This document shows, in pieces, positions 1 through 9,552 of a stretch of 64,000 bases of DNA. Within the stretch, counting starts at the first letter, position 1. Every line of letters begins with the position of its first letter. The notes beneath the pieces were generated by a model. The model had not been told where the DNA came from, did not search any database, and saw nothing but the letters and a program-made list of their open reading frames with translations. Made by a program: the position numbers and the translations under genes. Source of the stretch: CAWFLT01 sp963816795 (GTDB lineage Bacteria; Acidobacteriota; Vicinamibacteria; Vicinamibacterales; SCN-69-37); NCBI GenBank assembly GCA_963816795.1, contig CAWFLT010000012.1, positions 186,001-250,000 on the forward strand. Direction: 5' to 3'.

Positions 1-75
1 CCTCAGATCACCTGCCGCTCGTCGCCGACCTGCGCTGCCGCTGCTGAGGGGACGGGCCGTCGTCCGACAGGCTCG

Positions 76-222
76 GCTGGGTGGGGCACCCGCGCTGCGA
101 AGCGACGCGGCTCGAGCGCGGGGTCGGGCCCCGCGCTCGAGAAGTCGCTTTCTTTAGGAGCGCGGGGCCCCACCCCCGCGCTCGGGCCGCGCCGCTTCGC
201 GGCGCGGGTGTCCCCTTTGCAA
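76..222. repeat. Composite RPT-A inverted repeat (GGGGCCCCACCCCC family)
   Basis: Two arms of about 55 bases (roughly 76-137 and 158-218) are near-perfect reverse complements of each other. Each contains the word GGGGCCCCACCCCC or its remnant, then a CTCGGGC-type segment and a GCGCCG/CGGCGC hairpin ending in GTGTCC. The same unit recurs alone at 16604-16664, 28946-28996 and 58994-59052, so this looks like two head-to-head copies. No gene is convincing in bases 1-232. Confidence 0.8.
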
Positions 223-232
223 AAGATGATTG

Positions 233-250
233 CAATGTGATATCACTTTG
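233..250. promoter_or_regulatory. Near-perfect 18-bp palindrome upstream of SPFH gene
   Basis: CAATGTGATATCACTTTG is an 18-base palindrome with one mismatched pair and a perfect 10-base core, GTGATATCAC. It lies 25 bases before the SPFH start codon and just before the GGAGG Shine-Dalgarno at 266-270, the position expected of a repressor operator. The regulator is unknown. The RHH protein encoded just downstream is one candidate by inference. Confidence 0.6.
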
Positions 251-275
251 AAATCACGACGCCCTGGAGGCGACC

Positions 276-1143
276 ATGATTCGCGAACAGACCCGTTCGA
301 CCGTGTCCGGCTGGCTGATGCTCCCCCTCCTGATCGCGGCGGTGGCCGCCACGGTCTGGCTCTTCGTCTACGCCGCTCAGCGAGAGTCTCCGCTGATCGC
401 GCTCGCGCTTGTGCTGCTCGTCGGGATCGCGATTCTGGCGCTGGGCTTCTTCGTCGTCTACCCGAACGAGGCGCGCGTGGTGACGCTGTTCGGCAAGTAC
501 TCCGGCAGTGTCAAAGTGGACGGCTTCCACTGGGCCAATCCGTTCTTCCGCAAGAAGCACCTGTCACTGCGCATCCGCAACTTCGAGAGTCAGAAGATCA
601 AGGTGAACGACCACGAGGGCAATCCGATCGAAATCGCCGCCATCGTCGTCTGGCGTGTGGTCGAGACCGCCGAAGCCTCGTTCGAGGTCGAGAACTACGA
701 GCACTACGTCAAGGTGCAGACCGAAGCGGCAGTGCGCAATCTCGCGACGCAGTATCCCTACGACGCCTACATCGAGGGACACAAGTCGCTGCGCGGAAAC
801 ACGAACGAGATCGCCGACCAGTTGAAGACCGAGGTGCAGGACCGGCTCGTCGAAGGCCGGCGTCGAAGTGCTCGAGACGCGCATCAGCCACCTCGCCTAC
901 GCGCCGGAGATCGCGGCCGCGATGCTGCAGCGTCAGCAGGCGGGCGCGATCATCGCCGCGCGTCAGCGGATCGTCGAAGGCGCTGTCGGCATGGTCGAGA
1001 TGGCGCTCGACCTCCTCTCACAGCGTGGCGTCGTCGAGCTCGACAACGAGCGGAAGGCCGCCATGGTGAGCAACCTTCTGGTCGTCCTGTGCGGCGACCG
1101 GAACACGCAACCGGTCATCAACGCCGGGACCATCTATCAATAA
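276..1143 (+). CDS. SPFH/Band 7 (prohibitin/stomatin-like) membrane protein, one frameshift
   Basis: SPFH/Band 7 proteins form membrane-anchored oligomeric scaffolds. Two hydrophobic segments (about residues 11-32 and 40-60) are followed by a Band 7 domain with FFVVYPNEARVVTLFGKY, a region of the type RNFESQKIKVND, and a C-terminal part with SHLAYAPEIAAAMLQRQQA. The ATG has a GGAGG Shine-Dalgarno five bases upstream. The frame breaks near base 852 at VQDRLVE/KAGVEVLETR. Removing one base gives 289 codons, normal for this compact bacterial subgroup. The small RHH gene follows by 45 bases. Family assignment is firm; the physiological role is not known. Confidence 0.9.
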
Positions 1144-1188
1144 CGCCCGTGCGCCCGGCGCGAACCGCCGGGCGCGCGCCCACTTTCA

Positions 1189-1665
1189 ATGGCCGAACGC
1201 AAGCCCTTCCTCCTCCGGATCGATCGCGACGTGCTCGACGCGTTGCAGCGATGGGCCGACGACGATCTGCGGAGTTTGAACGGTCAGATTGAATTCGTGC
1301 TGCGGCGGGCGCTGGAGCAATCAGGGCGCACCGGAAGCTCAAGATCTTTCAACACGAAGGACACGAAGAGACAGGGCGATCAGGAGACTAGCTCTTCTCC
1401 GCGCCATCTTATTCTGATGGCGTGGGGCCCCACCCCCACGCTCGAACGCTCGGGGCTCGCTACGCTCGCTCCCTCGCGGTGTCTTAGTTCTTCTCCGTGC
1501 CCTCTAGATCTTCTCCGTGTCCTCGTTCTTACTAGCTCTCCTCGAAGTCCGGCTGAGGCGGCGGCGCGTGTCGCGTGGAGGGACGAAGCGCTTCGCGGTG
1601 GTCGTAGACGGGAAGGCCCTCGAGGTGGCTCGCGATGGGACAGCCCCCGGACTTGCGGGCGATGA
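1189..1665 (+). CDS. Arc-like ribbon-helix-helix protein with repeat-derived C-terminal tail
   Basis: Residues 1-48 (MAERKPFLLRIDRDVLDALQ through LRRALEQSG) look like a compact ribbon-helix-helix DNA-binding domain of the Arc type: a short N-terminal beta strand then two helices. From about residue 50 (base 1342) the frame runs through dispersed repeats (AGATCTTTC word, then GGGGCCCCACCCCC word). The last ~105 residues have no protein-like conservation and no stop until 1663. The original stop was probably lost or displaced by repeat insertion, or is hidden by an indel. The gene probably forms a unit with the SPFH gene upstream. Domain call is reasonable, the end uncertain. Confidence 0.6.
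   Translation: MAERKPFLLRIDRDVLDALQRWADDDLRSLNGQIEFVLRRALEQSGRTGSSRSFNTKDTKRQGDQETSSSPRHLILMAWGPTPTLERSGLATLAPSRCLSSSPCPLDLLRVLVLTSSPRSPAEAAARVAWRDEALRGGRRREGPRGGSRWDSPRTCGR
1342..1535. repeat. RPT-B/RPT-A repeat block
   Basis: The block begins with AGATCTTTCAACACGAAG, identical over 18 bases to the element at 20287. A GGGGCCCCACCCCC hairpin follows at 1420-1441 with GCTCGCTACGCTCGCT next to it. It ends with CTTCTCCGTG-type words at about 1482-1530, the reverse-complement sense of the opening words. It overlaps the coding tail of the RHH gene. Confidence 0.75.
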
Positions 1666-1753
1666 CGACGGTCACGGGACTTCCGGCGACCCCCTCACGA
1701 AACCCGACCTGGCATCCGCACCCCAGCCGCGCGTTGATCAACGCTGGCGTCAT
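1532..1753 (-). CDS. Small conserved-looking protein with GCGC motif, unknown function
   Basis: This 73-residue protein starts at an ATG overlapping the stop of the upstream thioredoxin gene (ATGA at 1750-1753), which implies translational coupling. It has MTPALINARLGCGCQVGFRE, a VTVVIARKSGGC segment and a C-terminus YDHREALRPSTRHAP..PDFEES. Cys12, Cys14 and the later Cys could bind metal or take part in thiol exchange with the neighbouring thioredoxin, but that is inference. I do not recognise the family. The coupling and non-random composition support a real gene. Confidence 0.6.
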   Translation of the reverse strand: MTPALINARLGCGCQVGFREGVAGSPVTVVIARKSGGCPIASHLEGLPVYDHREALRPSTRHAPPPQPDFEES

Positions 1754-2301
1754 TGCGCCTCCGGGCTCGCGCTGGCCACCAACGCCTTGACCTGCGTCTC
1801 GAACCACTCCTTGGTCGCGGGCCCCGGATGCTTGAGCATCACCGTCCCATCGGGCCGTACGAACCAACTCACTGGAATGGCGAACACGGCGTCATAGGCC
1901 TCGAGCAACGAGTCCTTGCCGGCGCCGACGAGCACGGGGTAATTCATCTTGAACTCGGCCGCGAAGGGCCGCAGATCCTCGGGCGTGTCGTCGGTGGAGA
2001 TCCCGAGCACGGTGAACTTCTGCTCGCGGTACTTTTCAACCAGCTCGACGAACATCGGGATTTCGGTCTTGCAGGGCCCGCACCAGGTGGCCCAGAAGTT
2101 GATGAGCAGCGGACGGCCCTTGAAATCGGCCAGCTTCACGTCGGCGCCGTTCATGTCCTTGAGCGCAAAGTCGAGGCGGGCGCTCTCGGACGCGTTGGTG
2201 GACGGCGTCTCGTCGGTCGCGCACGCCGCGGCGGCGCCGAGCCCTGCCAGCAGCGCCAGCAACACCCACCCTCGCGGCCCCATCGTCTGCCGATCAAACA
2301 T
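1750..2301 (-). CDS. TlpA/ResA-type thioredoxin lipoprotein
   Basis: A hydrophobic N-terminus ends in GLGAAAAC, a likely lipoprotein signal with Cys as the lipidated residue. A TlpA-like thioredoxin fold follows with active site FWATWCGPCKTEIP, GISTDDTPEDLRPF and the cis-Pro loop AIPVSWFVRPDG. Such proteins act as extracytoplasmic thiol reductants or oxidants, for instance in cytochrome c maturation. The ATG at 2301 is chosen because GAGG lies eight bases upstream; ATGs at 2307 and 2325 are possible. It is translationally coupled to the 73-residue gene that follows. The substrate is unknown. Confidence 0.85.
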   Translation of the reverse strand: MFDRQTMGPRGWVLLALLAGLGAAAACATDETPSTNASESARLDFALKDMNGADVKLADFKGRPLLINFWATWCGPCKTEIPMFVELVEKYREQKFTVLGISTDDTPEDLRPFAAEFKMNYPVLVGAGKDSLLEAYDAVFAIPVSWFVRPDGTVMLKHPGPATKEWFETQVKALVASASPEAQ

Positions 2302-2625
2302 GCTCATCGCCTCAGCAGGCTCCACATTACTACAGTCGTCGGGTCGCGACTACCTCGACGATCCGCGCCGGTCCCACCGGAATGCCGGCTGGCCGAGCGA
2401 CCTCATTCCCGGGCAGTGTCCTCCGCCGGCCGCGGCGTCGGCGCGGGACCGCCGAGCGTTTCCGGCAGTCGCGCGGGGGCACGCAGTTTGCTGGGGTGGG
2501 CGTCCAGCCTCCGGCGTCCCCCTCCGGCACGGCGCACGGTGATCAGCGGTTGTTGCCGCGCTGCCGGTGTAAGATTCGTGGCACGGTCCCGATTGGCCTC
2601 GTCTTGGCTGCTTTGAGGTGACGCT
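2302..2625. other. Divergent intergenic region, no gene seen
   Basis: About 320 bases separate the thioredoxin gene (minus) from the surface-antigen gene (plus). I see no convincing reading frame, repeat-family member or clear promoter hexamers. A GAGGTG Shine-Dalgarno precedes the ATG at 2626. Confidence 0.5.
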
Positions 2626-5600
2626 ATGCGGATGCGCTTTTCGCGCACGCTTCCCCTGATCATTGGCTCGCTTACGCTGGCCGTAGCGGCCGTCTTCCCG
2701 GCGCCGGTGACCGCGCAAACGCCGTTCGTCCCGTACTTCGGCAAGAACCGGGTGCACTACAGCAAGTTCGAGTGGCACATCTACAAGACGGACCACTTCG
2801 AGATCTTCTATTACCCGGCGCTCGAGCCCCACCTGGAACGAATCGCCTCGTTCGCCGAGAGCGCGTATCAGCGCATCAGCGGCGAACTGAAGCACGACCT
2901 GGCCGAACGCGTGCCACTCATCCTCTTCAAGACGCAGAGCGAGTTCCAGATGCAGAACATCTCGGGGGGCGAGCTGCCCGAGGGCGTGCTGGCGTTTGCC
3001 GAACCCGAGCGGAACCGGATGGTGTTGCCGATCGATGAGCCGGGCGACCAGCTCTACCGGCTGATTACGCACGAGCTCACCCACGTCTTCGAGTTCGACA
3101 TCATCCCCCGCGGCATCCTCGGCGCTTCGCTGCCGCTGTGGATGGACGAAGGCCTGGCCAACTACATGGCCGGCTACTGGAACGTGCTCGACCTGATGCA
3201 GGTGCGTGACGCCGCCATCACGGACAACGTGCCGAGGATGAGCCAGTTCGAGACGCAGCCGCTCTCGGGCCGGTTGCCCTACTCGCTCGGTCACGCGACG
3301 TTCGAGTTCATCGAGGCGCGCTGGGGGAAGGAAGGGCTGCGGCAGTTCCTCTTCTCGCTGCGCAAGAGCATCATCGGCGGCGGCGAGAGCGCGTACGAAG
3401 AGGCGCTCAAGCTGAAGCCGGAGGAGTTCGACGAGCAGTTCGACCGCTACCTGAAGGAGCGGTTCAAGCCGTTCCGCGACAAGGAGCGACCCAACGACTA
3501 CGGCCGCAACCTCGCGCCGAGCCCGGAGAAAACGAACTACGTCGCGGTGCTCTCGATCGAGCCGTCGCCGTCGGGCGACATGATGGCGGCCGTGGTCGGC
3601 AACCGGAAGGATCAGGAGCTCGACATCGTGCTCATCTCGTCGAAGGACGGGCAGGTGATTCGCAACCTGACCAAGGGCTTCGACAAGGACAGCGGCTACG
3701 AGTACATCGCGACGGCCGGCGGTCTGCGCGGGAACCTGGTGCCCTGGATCGCCTGGGCGCCGACGACTGACCGCATCGCGTACTTCGCGCGGACGGAAAA
3801 GCACAAGACGCTGGTGCTGCACAACATCGCCACCGGCGATATCGAACGGCGTTTCGAGCTGGCAAACATCGACGCCCCGGAGTCGCCGGCGTTCAGCCCG
3901 GACGGCCGCGTCGTCGCGTTCTCCGGCCTGCAGGAGGCGGTCGCCGACATCTTCACCATCGACGTCGAGACCGGCGAGATCAAGAACATCACGAAAGACA
4001 CGATTTCCGACTACGCGCCCACCTTCTCGCCAGACGGCAAGACGATCGTGTACACGGGCGCGGATCAGCGGCAACGACAAGCTCTTCCAGGTGGACGTCG
4101 CCGGCGGGGCGAAGAAGCGGCTGACGTTCGGCAGCCACGACGACACCGCGGCCAAGTTCTACAACGAGCAGGTGATCGTGTTCTCTTCGACCGCGATTCC
4201 ACCGACCGTGCAAATGCCGGAGCCGGTCGCGCGCAACGCCAACATCCCGAACATCTGGACGCTCAACCTCGCCACGGGTGACCTGCGGCAGTGGACCGAC
4301 ACGGTGACCGGCAACATTTCGCCGGTCGTCCTGCATTCTGGCGCCGCACTCCGCGTCGCATTCATCTCGTACTACAAAGGCGAAAACGGCATCCATGCGA
4401 TGGTCGGCGACAAGCCGATCGCGACCATGGCCAGCTCGGACTTCGGGAGCCCGGACGATCCGGTGATCGCGTTCACTCCACCGATGAGCCACACGCTCGT
4501 CCGCGACAACATCCACAAGAAGAAGTTCTTCGAGAAGATGACGCTGGCGGGCCGCCCGCCGGTCAACCTGGGCGTCACCAGCGGCGGCGACTTCTACGGC
4601 AACACGCAGATCACGTTTACGGATGTGCTCGGCGACAAGCAGTTCAGCTTCTTCATGCAGTCCGTCCAGCAGTACCGCACGATGGTGTTCTCGTACGTGA
4701 ACATCGAGCGGCGGATGCAGGTACTCGCTGCAAGGGTTCTCGCAGGACCAGTTCTACTACGGCCAGTACTCACAGGCGCTCTACGATCCCATCCTGTCGC
4801 CGTACATCACGCGCGATCTCGCCGAAGCGGTGTCGAGCCAGCGCGGCGGCACCGCGTTCGCGATCTTCCCCTTCAATCGCTATACGCGTCTGGAGTTCTT
4901 CGGCGGCTACCAACACCTGTCCGAGCGGTACACCAATCCAGATCTGCAGTCGCTGGCCGACGAATACCAGGTCGACCAGTACGGCCGGCCCGTGTTTCGC
5001 AACGGACACATGATGCCGCTCGGCGTGACGCTGGTCCAGGAAACCACCGTCTTCCGGGAGTACGGCCCGGTCGCTGGAAACACGTTCAAGGTCTCCCTCG
5101 ACTTCTCGCCGGGCATCAGCGAAGCGTGGCTGTCGCGACAGTCGGTCGATGTCGATGCCCGCCACTACACGCGGCTGGCCTCGAACGGCGTCCTCGCGCT
5201 GCGGTTCAAGGGCTTCAAGAGCTTCGGCCGGAACCCCGACTTCAACTATTTCGGCGGCAACTCCGAGATGCGAGGCTACGAGTACCTCCAGTTCATCGGG
5301 CAGGACGGCTTCTTCGCCAACGCCGAACTGCGCTTCCCGCTGATCGAAGCGATGTTGACCCCGCTGGGGGTCCTCGGCGGCCTGCGCGGCGTGTTCTACG
5401 GCAACATCGGAGGCGCGTCGTTCCCAGGCCAGGGCTTCCGCTTTGGCAGTAGAGGCGACGAGCTCTACACGCCGCTGCTCGGCTACCAGGTCGTCGACAT
5501 CTTCGGTACCGTCGTGCCGGTGTACGGCGATCCCGTCATCGTGAACGGCCTGCGCCTCATCGACGGCCGCGCGTCCTACGGCCTCGGCCTCGAAACGTTC

Positions 5601-5744
5601 ATGCTCGGCTTCCCGATGCACTTCGACTGGTCGTGGAAGACGCTCTTCAACAAGGACTGGGAGGACGCGTTCTTCGCCTCGGTCGGCGGCAGCGACGCCT
5701 TCCGCAAGGTCAAGTTCACGTTCTGGATCGGGTATGACTTCTAG
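2626..5744 (+). CDS. Exported M1/MA-type metallopeptidase, beta-propeller and outer-membrane barrel protein, two frameshifts
   Basis: The N-terminus is a signal peptide (residues ~1-30). A gluzincin-like peptidase MA domain follows with HELTH at residues 149-153 and LWMDEGLANYMAGYW supplying the likely third ligand. PD40/TolB-like propeller blades (FSPDGRVVAFSG, FSPDGKTIVYTA) span about residues 310-560. The C-terminal ~350 residues resemble the Omp85/surface-antigen barrel, with strands such as MRGYEYLQFIGQDGFFANAE and a final aromatic residue (..FWIGYDF). Frameshifts lie near 4056-4058 and 4719-4720, each an extra G. Removing both gives 1039 codons. The architecture suggests an outer-membrane protein with a periplasmic or surface protease-like part; its substrate is unknown. 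Confidence 0.8.
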
Positions 5745-5788
5745 AACTTCAAACTTCGAAGTTCGAACTTCGAAGTTCAAAGTTCGCG
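5745..5788. repeat. TTCGAAGTT palindromic repeat
   Basis: Starting directly after the upstream stop codon, the block AACTTCAAACTTCGAAG / TTCGAACTTCGAAGTTC is built from the ten-base palindrome AACTTCGAAGTT and variants. A related word occurs at 57498-57545. It ends eight bases before the thioesterase start codon. Confidence 0.8.
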
Positions 5789-5795
5789 TCGGCGT

Positions 5796-6284
5796 GTGAA
5801 CTTATCGCCGAAACGAAGCGCAGACTCCTACACCGAGATGGTGCAGGTCGTCCTGCCGAACGACGCCAACCCGCTCGGGTTCATCCTGGGCGGGACCGTC
5901 ATGCACCTGATCGACATCGCCGGCGCCATCGCCTGCCACCGGCACACGCGCAGCCTGCTCGTCACGGCGGCCGTCGATGGGCTGCAGTTCCTCCATTCGA
6001 TCAAGGTCGGAGACCTGATCCTCCTGCGCGCGAGGGTCACGGCGACGTTCACGACCTCCCTCGAAGTGGAAGTCGAAGTGCTGTCAGAAGGGATCCTCTC
6101 CGGCGAACGCCAGCTGACAACCTTCGCCTACCTGACGTTCGTGGCCATCGACCAAGCCGGAACGCGGCTGACCATCCCTCCGCTCATCCTCGAGTCCGAA
6201 GACGAACGCCGGAAGGCGGCCGAAGCGGCCGACCGGCGCGCCGCACGCCTCGAGGCGCGCAAAAAACTGCTGTCGCGGTCCTGA
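5796..6284 (+). CDS. Hotdog-fold acyl-CoA thioesterase (YciA/BACH-like)
   Basis: The protein hydrolyses acyl-CoA thioesters to free acid and CoA in the cytoplasm. At 162 residues it has the single-hotdog length. MVQVVLPNDANPLGFILGGTVMH with the following DIAGAIACHRH is the signature of this subgroup, Asn-Asp/Gly-Gly lying at the substrate site. The start is a GTG just after the palindromic repeat; the ATG at residue 15 is an alternative. The basic C-terminal helix (RRAARLEARKKLL) is common in the family. It converges with coaA, whose inferred end is five bases away. Confidence 0.9.
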   Translation: MNLSPKRSADSYTEMVQVVLPNDANPLGFILGGTVMHLIDIAGAIACHRHTRSLLVTAAVDGLQFLHSIKVGDLILLRARVTATFTTSLEVEVEVLSEGILSGERQLTTFAYLTFVAIDQAGTRLTIPPLILESEDERRKAAEAADRRAARLEARKKLLSRS

Positions 6285-6289
6285 ATCCT

Positions 6290-7214
6290 CTACACTCGCC
6301 TGCAGTCGCACGCGCCGCACCGCGTGATCCGCGCCTTTTTCGAGAATCAGCCGCGCCCGTTCGCGCGTCGGTGCGATGTTCTCGCGCAGGTTGACGCCGT
6401 TGATGCTGCGCCAGATCTCACGCGCGGTCCCGACCGCCTCGTCATCGGACAAGGCCGCGTACCGATGGAAGTACGACGCCGGATCGCGAAAGATCGTCTC
6501 GCGCATGCGAAGGAAGCGCGCCACGTACCAATCCTCGATGTCCGATTCGAGGGCGTCGATGTAGATCGAGAAGTCGAAGAAATCCGACACGAACACCCGG
6601 GCCGGCCGGCCCGGCGCCCCGTCGCCCGTCTGCAGCACATTGAGCCCTTCGACAATGACGATATTGGGCCGATCGACCACCTGAAACTGCCCGGCGACGA
6701 TGTCGTACGCCTGGTGGGAGTACACCGGCGCGTGGACGGCGCCGGCCGCGGTCTTGATGTCCTTCATGAACTGGACCAGCCGGCGGACGTCGTAGCTTTC
6801 CGGAAACCCTTTTCGCTGCAGCAGCCCTCGCGCCTCGAGCACGCGATTCGGCAGGAGGAAGCCGTCGGTCGTCACGAGGTCGACGCGCGGATGCGCCGGC
6901 CAGCGCGACAGCAGCGTTCGCAGGATGCGCGCGAACGTGCTCTTGCCGACGGCGACACTGCCCGCGACCCCGATCACGTAGGGCGTCGGCGCCGGCAGCG
7001 CCCCAAGGAAGGTGTCGCTCGCGGTATGGAGGGTCTGGGTGGCGGCGACGTGCAGGTTCAGCAACCGCGAGAGCGGCAGATAGACAGCGCCGACTTCGTC
7101 GAGTGAGACCAGCTCGTTGAGGCCCTGCAATTCGCGCAGGTCGGACTCGCCGAGCGTGAGCGGGGTCGCGGCCCTGAGGCGAGCCCACGACGCCCGGTCG
7201 AAGTCGAGATACAT
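6290..7214 (-). CDS. coaA: Type I pantothenate kinase, frameshift at the C-terminus
   Basis: CoaA phosphorylates pantothenate with ATP, the first committed step of CoA synthesis. The protein starts MYLDFDRASWARLR and has the P-loop GVAGSVAVGKSTFAR, VTTDGFLLPN, KGFPESYD, YSHQAYDIV, VIVEGLNVLQ and the closing signature NIAPTRERARLILEKGADHAV. After VRRVRLQ the frame as read continues into the thioesterase region. Removing one base near 6301 gives a TAG at 6290 and a normal length of about 307 residues. It is convergent with the thioesterase gene and next to a ferredoxin gene. Identification is strong. Confidence 0.92.
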
Positions 7215-7251
7215 TCGCTGGGAGCGGCGGCCCTCGGCCGACAGACGCACG

Positions 7252-7512
7252 CTACTTCTTGAAATACGCCTCGTTCTGGCCGATGAAGTCCTTCCACTTG
7301 TCCGGCACTTCGTCGAGCGCAAAGATGGCTTCGACCGGGCACGCCGGGACACAGGCGCCGCAATCAATGCACTCGTCGGGATGAATGTTCAACATCGTCG
7401 CCGACTCGAAGGTCGCCTCATCCTTGCGCGGGTGGATGCAGTCGACCGGACACACGTCCACGCAGGCGGTGTCCTTCGTGCCAATGCAGGGCTCAGTGAT
7501 GACGTAGGCCAT
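7252..7512 (-). CDS. fdxA: 7Fe ferredoxin (FdxA-like), 3Fe-4S/4Fe-4S
   Basis: This 86-residue soluble electron carrier has two cluster motifs. The first is Cys-x7-Cys-x3-Cys-Pro-x2-Cys in EPCIGTKDTACVDVCPVDC, typical of seven-iron ferredoxins. The second is CIDCGACVPACP. The C-terminus carries the long helix DKWKDFIGQNEAYF characteristic of FdxA. The ATG at 7512 follows a GAGGAGAGA Shine-Dalgarno. A good promoter lies at 7584-7611. The redox partner cannot be told from the neighbours. Confidence 0.92.
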   Translation of the reverse strand: MAYVITEPCIGTKDTACVDVCPVDCIHPRKDEATFESATMLNIHPDECIDCGACVPACPVEAIFALDEVPDKWKDFIGQNEAYFKK

Positions 7513-7583
7513 TCTCTCCTCACGAAAGCGACGGACGCGTCGAGTCAGCGCAGGCACGCCAGCGTTCGGCAGGCCCGTAAGCA

Positions 7584-7611
7584 ATTGTACATGCCTTCCG
7601 CGACGGTTCAA
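7584..7611 (-). promoter_or_regulatory. Sigma-70-type promoter for the ferredoxin gene
   Basis: On the minus strand TTGAAC (7611-7606) and TACAAT (7589-7584) are separated by 16 bases. This is about 72 bases upstream of the ferredoxin start codon in an otherwise GC-rich divergent gap. Confidence 0.6.
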
Positions 7612-7646
7612 CAGACCCCGCTCGTCGGAGGTAAGATCGAGCAACG

Positions 7647-8868
7647 ATGTCTGGGCGGGCGTATCGACGGAGCCTCGCCGGACTGGCGTTCGCGCTGGCC
7701 GCGCCCGCGGCGGCCGCCGCCCAGGCCGCCGATCTGCCGTACGGCAGCACGCGGGCCTTGAATCTCGGCGGCGAGCTCTCGGCCACCGTCGGACCCCCTG
7801 ATTCGTCGGCGTTCTTCAACTACACCGACTATGAGCGCAACACGCTGCGGCTGGCGCGGATGAGACTCTTCGCCGAGTGGCGGCCGGCGCCCAGCGTTTC
7901 GGCCGTCGGCGAAATGCGGATCGAGAACGCTGACGCGGGTCGAGGCCGCGGCCGCGTACCTGCGTTGGCGGCCCTGGCAGGGCCACGACTTCGTGGTCCA
8001 GGCCGGGAGAATCCCTCCAGTCGTCGGCGTCTACAGCCGCCATGCGTACGGGCGCGACAACCTCGTCATGGGGATGCCGCTCGCCTATCAGTACCTCACC
8101 TCGCTTCGCCCTGATGCCCTCCCGGCGACGCTCGACGACGTCCTGCGCATGCGAGCCCGCGGCTGGCGGCCGTCGTTCCCCATCGGGTCGACCGAGGCGG
8201 CGCCGGGCATTCCGCTCGTGTCCGCAGCGCGATGGGACACCGGCGTACAGGCGCTCTGGCGGCGCCACTGGTTCGAGGCGGCCGGCGCCGTGACGCGCGG
8301 GGCCCCGGCAGTGCCCATGGTCCACGACCGCAGCGACGGCCAGCAGTGGTCCGGGCGCGCCGCGGTGCATCTGCCCGAGGGCCTGACGCTCGGGATCTCG
8401 GGCGCACGCGGCGCCTGGATCGATCGCGACGTCCTGCGTATCCTGCCGCCCTCGGGGGCGAGCGAGCGGGTGCAGACCCTCGTCGGCGCGGATCTCGAGT
8501 ACGGCCGCCGGCGATTGCTGGTCCGCGCCGAATGGCTGCGATCGTCGTTCCATCTCCCGCTGCTCGCCGCGCCGGGAGCAGACACCGCGCTCAACGCGTG
8601 GTCGGGGTTTGTCGAGTCGCGCTATCGGCTGCATCCGCGCTGGCAGGTCGCCGTGCGGGCCGAACGGCTCTCGTTCGGGTCCATCGTCACCCCCAGCTCG
8701 GGATCGCCGCTGCCGTGGGACGCGCCAGTTGACCGGATCGAGGGGGTGGTTGGATTCAGGGCGACGCATCGACTCGAGTTCCGGGCCGGCTGGCAGCAGA
8801 ACTGGCGCAGCGGCGGCCGCGTGCAGGAGCGCGGGTTCCCCGCCGTCCAGGCATTGCTGTGGTTCTGA
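7647..8868 (+). CDS. Outer-membrane beta-barrel protein, one frameshift
   Basis: A signal peptide (AFALAAPAAAAAQA) precedes about 380 residues of alternating hydrophobic and polar strands with many Trp and Tyr. The protein ends in ..FPAVQALLWF, a C-terminal Phe typical of barrel proteins. The frame breaks at 7937-7939 (one extra G; IENAD/AVEAAAAYLRWRPW) and 406 residues are restored. It is followed closely by a blue-copper protein, a histidine kinase and a sigma-54 activator, with the first three genes essentially abutting. The transported or bound substrate is unknown. A porin-like or copper-related role is inferred from neighbours only. Confidence 0.7.
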
Positions 8869-8873
8869 GGCCG

Positions 8874-9552
8874 ATGCTGGTGCCGCGTCTGGCGATCGTC
8901 GTGGGTCTGGCCGCTCTGCTCGGCGCACCGGGCGCCGCGGCCGTCGAGCGCGCCACCGGGACGATCCGCGGCCGCGTCACGGTCCCGGCGAACACCCGGC
9001 CGGCCGAGCGCCCGATCGTCGGTGACCTGCCGCCCAAGCCGCAGGACGCGGTCGATCGCCGTCGCGCCGTCGTCTACCTCGACTCGCGGCCCCAGCCGGC
9101 GTTCGACTACGTTCGCCCCGGCCGGGCCCGCATGGATCAGCGCGGCGAACAGTTCGTCCCCGCGCGTGCTCGCGGTCACTGTCGGCACGACCGTCGAGTT
9201 TCCGAACAGCGATGTGACGTTCCACAACGTGTTCTCGCTCTCGCGCGTGAAGGCCTTCGATCTCGGGCGCTACAAGCCGGGCAAGTCAGGCAGCATCGTG
9301 TTCGACCGCCCGGGCATCGTGCCGGTGTTCTGCGACATTCATTCGCACATGAGCTCGTACATCCTCGTCTTCAGCCACCCGTTCTTTGCGATGACCGATG
9401 AAGCTGGCGATTACGTCATCAGCGGTATCCCGCCCGGCGACTATACCGTGCTGGTTTGGAGCGAGCTGGGCCGCGCCCAGCCGAAACGCCTGACGCTGTC
9501 GGGCTCCGAGACGATCGAGGCCGACTTCCGGGTAGGCCGCGACGGCTCATGA
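8874..9552 (+). CDS. Exported cupredoxin (plastocyanin-like), one frameshift
   Basis: The N-terminal signal sequence (VVGLAALLGAPGAAA) is followed by a cupredoxin core. Type 1 copper ligands are visible as His in VTFHNVFSLS and Cys, His and Met in FCDIHSHMSSYI. A short Ig-like segment GDYVISGIPPGDYTVLVWSE follows. The frame breaks in the C run at 9158-9161 (FVP/RVLAVTVGTTVEF); removing one base gives 226 codons. The ATG at 8874 is six bases after the barrel gene's stop, and its own stop overlaps the kinase start (ATGA at 9549-9552). The tight coupling suggests that copper or redox state is linked to the two-component system. Confidence 0.85.

Noticed and set aside
276..1143. Programmed frameshifting to explain the breaks in SPFH, boxC, boxR and others
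   Set aside because: No shared slippery heptamer or downstream structure at the break sites, and too many unrelated genes are hit.
6084..6289. C-terminal extension of pantothenate kinase beyond the usual end
   Set aside because: The extra ~70 residues are antisense to the thioesterase gene; one extra base near 6301 explains loss of the TAG at 6290.
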